In this document: positions 60,752 through 64,000 of the stretch, one piece after another | Layout: each line of letters begins with the position of its first letter | Position numbering within the stretch: the first letter of the stretch is position 1 | Assembly (NCBI RefSeq): GCF_016464705.1 | Contig: NZ_JAEHOB010000001.1 | Span: forward strand, 466,720-530,719 | Length of the DNA: 64,000 nt | Direction of reading: 5' to 3' | Source of the DNA: Qaidamihabitans albus | Lineage (GTDB): Bacteria > Actinomycetota > Actinomycetes > Mycobacteriales > Pseudonocardiaceae | Notes under the pieces: model-generated | Databases searched by the model: none | What the model was told of the DNA's origin: nothing | Seen by the model: only the letters and a program-made list of their open reading frames with translations | Program-made: the position numbers and the translations under genes

Positions 60752-60838
60752 GGTAGCGTGTCCGAGCGGCCTAAGGAGCACGACTCGAAATCGTGTGACG
60801 GTTAATCCCGTCCGTGGGTTCAAATCCCACCGCTACCG
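60752..60838 (+). tRNA. tRNA-Ser (CGA anticodon)
   Basis: 87 bases with GGTAGCG/CGCTACC acceptor arms, anticodon stem CACGA/TCGTG around CTCGAAA (anticodon CGA, reading UCG), a long class II variable arm and the T-loop GGGTTCAAATCCC. The CCA end is not encoded. Confidence 0.96.
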
Positions 60839-60848
60839 CTCTGCCGGA

Positions 60849-60889
60849 CAGAACGCCGGGTGCCCCGAGAACGGGCACCCGGCGTTCTG
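60849..60889 (+). terminator. Strong hairpin after tRNA-Ser
   Basis: 17-bp perfect stem CAGAACGCCGGGTGCCC with a 7-base loop, 10 bases after the tRNA. Very likely the terminator of the tadA/tRNA unit. Confidence 0.88.
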
Positions 60890-60908
60890 CCGTTCGCAGC
60901 AGGCCGGC

Positions 60909-60954
60909 CTCGTGAGTGGCTACACGAGTTCTAACTCGTCTACGCACACACGAG
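60909..60954. repeat. 46-bp dispersed palindrome, copy 9
   Basis: Centre CGAGTTCTAACTCG; the right outer arm has one change (CACACACGAG). It lies after the tRNA terminator and before the secreted dehydrogenase-like gene. Confidence 0.88.
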
Positions 60955-61063
60955 GCGCGGCGGCACCGGTCCTGGGGCGGACTGTAGGTTCTGCGGAGTT
61001 ACGGTCGGATTACTTCGCTCCGCTAAGTGAAACTCTGTCGCTCCCCCCAACGATGCGGAGAGT

Positions 61064-63934
61064 ATGGCTTCTGAGGGGAACCGCAGCACACCCGTGTCCG
61101 CGATCGGCCGGGCGGCAGTCGTGCTGCTCGGGGCCACCCTGATGGTGGCCGGTCTGCTGGTGGCGGTGCCCGCGCCGCCGACCTCGGCCGCGCCGACCCT
61201 GCCACCCGGCTTCGTGCTGCGCGACCAGCCGAGCGGGCAGGCGCCGTGGGCCCTCACCGACTTCGCGTACCTGCCGGGCAACGGCGGGCTGCTGAGCACC
61301 GGCAAGGAGGGCACCGTCGCGTGGGTGTCGCCGGAAGGGCGATCCCGGACGATCGCCCAGCTCCCCGCCGCCACCGAGGGCGACCTGGGCCTCGTCGGCC
61401 TCGCGGTGGCGCCTGACTACGGCACCTCCCGCCGGATCTACCTCGCCAGGTCGGTCCCGGTCGGTGGCGGCCGGGTGTACCGGCTCGAACGCTATGCCGT
61501 GACCGGCTCCCCCGAGCCGACGGGGCTCACCCTGGAGCGGGTGCTGTTCGAGGAGCCGGGCGGCGCGGTCGTGCACGGCCTCACCGGGATCGTCGCCGCA
61601 CCGGACGGCACCCTCTGGGTCTCCTTCGGCGACGACGCCGACTACACCAAGGTCGACCCCAGGGCGCTGGGTGCACTCGACCTCGACGTGCTGCGCGGCA
61701 AGATCCTCCACCTGACCGCCGACGGGCTCGGCGTTCCGGCCAACCCCTACTACGACCCCGCGAACCCCGACTCCGCCCGCAGCAAGGTGTACGCCAGCGG
61801 CTTCCGCAGCCCGTTCCGGCTGTCGCTGGACGCGCGGACGGGACAGCCCGTGGTGGGTGACGTCGGCTGGAACACCTGGGAAGAGATCGACGTGGTGCAA
61901 CCCGGCCGCTCCTACGGCTGGCCGTGCTGGGAGGGCTCGGCACGCACTCCCGGCTACACCGACCTGGCCGGCTGTTCCGGCGTCGCCAACACCGAGCCGC
62001 TCGTGGCCCTGCGGCACGGCACCGGGACCGACCAGGCCAACAGCGTCACCGGCGGCATCTTCTACTCCGGCACCAGCTACCCCGAGCAGTACCGGGGCGC
62101 GTACTTCTTCGGCGACTACACGCGGAACAAGCTCTGGTCAATGCGCTTCGACGTGCAGGGCAACCTGACCGAGCCGCCCCAGAGCCCGCCACTGGGCGTC
62201 GACATCGGACGGCCGGTGAAGTTCGCCGCGGCGGCCAACGGCGACCTCGTCTTCGCCGACATCGGCACCGGCAAGCTGAGCAGGCTCAGCTACACCGAGG
62301 GCAACACCGCGCCGGTCGCGAAGGCGGAGCTTCGCACCGATCCGGCGACCCGGACGGTCACGTTCGACGGCGCAGGCTCCTACGACTTCGACGGCGACGC
62401 GCTGAGCTACGCATGGGACTTCGGTGACGGCGCGACCGGCACCGGGGCGCAGGCAACGCACACCTACGGCGAGAGCCCCGAGCGGTTCACGGCGACCCTG
62501 ACGGTGACCGACACGCTCGGCGCGAGCGACACCACGGAGATCGCCGTGCTCCCCAGCAACCACTCGCCGGAGCTGGATCTGGTCACGCCGGGCGACGACG
62601 TGGAGTTCGCAGTCGGGGAGCCCGTCCAGCTCAGTGCGACTGCGACGGACGCCGAGGACGGCGCGCTGACCGTCAGCTGGACGAGCAGCATCCAGCACTG
62701 CCCCGAGGATGCCACCTGCCATGCCCATCCCGGTGTGAGCGGGGACGGCCCCGCGTACTCGCTGCCGTTCACTGATCATCCGGACTCGCGGATGGCGCTG
62801 ACCGCCACGGTGACCGACAGCGAGGGCATGTCCGCGAGCCGGACCTACACCGCCTGGCCCCGGGAGCACCTGCTGACGCTGCACAGCAACGTGCCCGCGT
62901 CGCTGCAGATCCCCGTCGAGGGCGGCGTCAGCTCGGCGATGGTCGCCGAGGGTGCGACGTTCGACGTGATCGCGGCGGACACCGCGCGCGACGGTGTCTC
63001 CTCGTTCGCGGCCTGGACGGACGGCGTGGGCAGCCGCTCGCGGACATTGACCATGGGTGGCGAGGACCTCACCCTGAACGCGCACTACTCGACCCCGATC
63101 GAGCAGCGCTACGAAGCCGAACCGGAGCTGCGCGCGCTGCTGGGCGCGCCGACCGGCCCGGAGATCGTCGACGGCGCCGTGCACCATCGGGCCTACGAGC
63201 AGGGCAAGCTCTACTGGTCGGCGGCGACCGGCGTGCACGAGGTGCACGGCAGAAACCTCGACCGCTACCTCGCCCTCGGCGGGCACGGCCGGTTCGGGCC
63301 GCCGAGCACGGACGAGCGGCCGACGCCGGACGGCGTGGGCCGGTACAACCACGTCTCGGGTGACCCGGCGACGGGCCCTGCGTCGATCTACTACTCGCCG
63401 GGCACCGGCGCCCACGGAGTGTGGGGCGAGATCCGGCGGAAGTGGGCGGCGCTGGGCTGGGAGCGGGGCCCGTTGGGGTACCCGCCGACGGACGAGCGGC
63501 CGACGCCGGACGGCGTGGGCCGGTACAACCACTTCGCCGGTACCCCGGCAACGGGCCCCGCGTCGATCTACTACTCGCCGGGCACCGGCGCCCACGGTGT
63601 GTGGGGCGAGATCCGGCGGAAGTGGGCGGCGCTGGGCTGGGAGCGGGGCCCGATGGGGTACCCGGCGACGGACGAGCGGCCGACGCCGGACGGCGTGGGC
63701 CGGTACAACCACTTCTCGAAGGCGGCGTCGATCTACTGGTCGCCCGGCAACGGTGCGCACGAGGTGTACGGTGCGATCCGCCGGCGCTGGGCCTCGCTCG
63801 GCTGGGAGCGGTCGTACCTGGGCTACCCGACCAGCGGGGAGTTCAGCGTCAGCGGCGGCAGGCGGAACAACTTCCAGCACGGCTACATCCGCTGGTACAG
63901 CAGCACCAGCGCCGTCGTCGACCGCCGCTACTGA
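61064..63934 (+). CDS. Secreted sugar-dehydrogenase-like protein with PKD and LGFP repeats
   Basis: 956 residues. Signal sequence (GRAAVVLLGATLMVAGLLVAV, cleavage near APPTSAAP). Residues about 45-420: glucose/sorbosone dehydrogenase-type beta-propeller (LVGLAVAPDYGTSRRIYLA, LRGKILHL, YASGFRSPFRLSLD, VGWNTWEEIDVV, YGWPCWEG), a family that oxidises sugars with PQQ. About 425-515: PKD domain (FDGAGSYDFDGDALSYAWDFGDG). About 680-956: LGFP repeats (LGYPPTDERP, MGYPATDERP, YLGYPTSGEF), which bind cell walls in mycolate bacteria. Probably a wall-held extracellular enzyme; activity not proven. Confidence 0.9.
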   Translation: MASEGNRSTPVSAIGRAAVVLLGATLMVAGLLVAVPAPPTSAAPTLPPGFVLRDQPSGQAPWALTDFAYLPGNGGLLSTGKEGTVAWVSPEGRSRTIAQLPAATEGDLGLVGLAVAPDYGTSRRIYLARSVPVGGGRVYRLERYAVTGSPEPTGLTLERVLFEEPGGAVVHGLTGIVAAPDGTLWVSFGDDADYTKVDPRALGALDLDVLRGKILHLTADGLGVPANPYYDPANPDSARSKVYASGFRSPFRLSLDARTGQPVVGDVGWNTWEEIDVVQPGRSYGWPCWEGSARTPGYTDLAGCSGVANTEPLVALRHGTGTDQANSVTGGIFYSGTSYPEQYRGAYFFGDYTRNKLWSMRFDVQGNLTEPPQSPPLGVDIGRPVKFAAAANGDLVFADIGTGKLSRLSYTEGNTAPVAKAELRTDPATRTVTFDGAGSYDFDGDALSYAWDFGDGATGTGAQATHTYGESPERFTATLTVTDTLGASDTTEIAVLPSNHSPELDLVTPGDDVEFAVGEPVQLSATATDAEDGALTVSWTSSIQHCPEDATCHAHPGVSGDGPAYSLPFTDHPDSRMALTATVTDSEGMSASRTYTAWPREHLLTLHSNVPASLQIPVEGGVSSAMVAEGATFDVIAADTARDGVSSFAAWTDGVGSRSRTLTMGGEDLTLNAHYSTPIEQRYEAEPELRALLGAPTGPEIVDGAVHHRAYEQGKLYWSAATGVHEVHGRNLDRYLALGGHGRFGPPSTDERPTPDGVGRYNHVSGDPATGPASIYYSPGTGAHGVWGEIRRKWAALGWERGPLGYPPTDERPTPDGVGRYNHFAGTPATGPASIYYSPGTGAHGVWGEIRRKWAALGWERGPMGYPATDERPTPDGVGRYNHFSKAASIYWSPGNGAHEVYGAIRRRWASLGWERSYLGYPTSGEFSVSGGRRNNFQHGYIRWYSSTSAVVDRRY
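63308..63712 (+). repeat. 180-bp LGFP coding repeats
   Basis: The block GACGAGCGGCCGACGCCGGA recurs at 63311, 63491 and 63671 (period exactly 180 bp) with long near-identical stretches between. Recombination here could change repeat number. Confidence 0.9.
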
Positions 63935-63944
63935 CTCGCCCGCC

Positions 63945-63990
63945 CTCGTGAGTGTGAAACCGCGTTCTAACTCGGTTTCACACTCACGAG
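63945..63990. repeat. 46-bp dispersed palindrome, copy 10
   Basis: The arms CTCGTGAGTGTGAAACC and GGTTTCACACTCACGAG are perfectly complementary over 17 bp, and their inner part differs from every other copy. It follows the secreted protein gene by 10 bases; the rest of the window to 64000 holds nothing else. Confidence 0.92.
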
Positions 63991-64000
63991 GGCGCGGACC

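Noticed and set aside
63311..63711. Regular 180-bp repeats as a CRISPR or satellite
   Set aside because: They are in frame inside a secreted protein and encode LGFP wall-binding units.
12983..63990. Recurring 46-bp repeats as a CRISPR array
   Set aside because: Copies are kilobases apart, palindromic and intergenic, and no cas gene is present.
1..64000. Genomic island or prophage boundaries
   Set aside because: tRNA-Ser at 60752 has no integrase or duplicated 3' end nearby, base composition is even apart from one promoter, and no mobile gene was found.

Overview
The window is about 70% G+C. It uses many GTG starts and short ATGA or TGATG overlaps, and carries F420-type, mycolate-type (LGFP) and high-GC actinobacterial gene families. 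It looks like chromosomal DNA of an actinomycete, probably near the Pseudonocardiales; that placement is inference from gene content, because no rRNA lies in the window. I saw no transposase, integrase, phage gene or CRISPR array.

Layout. 1-2.5 kb: the 3' end of recQ, a broken FUSC-type transporter gene and a small membrane protein. 2.5-8.5 kb: a NodU/CmcH-type carbamoyltransferase divergent from an ATP-grasp ligase and two alpha/beta hydrolases, which looks like a small uncharacterised biosynthetic locus. 8.6-13 kb: an MHS permease, an IclR regulator and a sugar kinase - HPS-like - PHI-like operon, with two matching IclR operator candidates. 13-29.8 kb: a complete L-rhamnose-to-pyruvate route consisting of a LacI regulator, ABC importer, mutarotase, isomerase, kinase, fused aldolase/lactaldehyde dehydrogenase and LutABC lactate oxidation, plus a secreted beta-propeller protein that may release rhamnose. 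29.9-38.3 kb: orphan hypF, a PAS-GGDEF-EAL protein, a stand-alone ketosynthase, an OsmC protein, and a TetR/deazaflavin-reductase pair. 38.3-43.6 kb: the NAD-dependent formate dehydrogenase operon fdsGBAD. 43.9-48.3 kb: a coiled-coil protein, gabD, a lipoprotein, and an ABC ATPase divergent from a GbsR/MarR-like regulator. 48.5-54.7 kb: a cytosolic papain-like protease, a GWDP-repeat protein sharing the protease's C-terminal domain, a chagasin-like cysteine-protease inhibitor, an ECF sigma factor, its small partner and a TPR-CHAT (caspase-like) protease. 54.7-64 kb: an SRPBCC protein, an intact FUSC transporter, a MT0933-like protein, tyrA, an M20 amidohydrolase, tadA with its partner, tRNA-Ser(CGA), and a secreted sugar-dehydrogenase-like protein with PKD and LGFP repeats.

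Two things stand out. The first is the protease - inhibitor - shared-domain protein - sigma - CHAT array, which reads like an intracellular proteolytic signalling or defence module. The second is a family of ten 46-bp palindromes scattered between genes, always 46 bp, with covarying arms and a centre of AG or CT. Several neighbouring genes take their stop codon from inside the palindrome.
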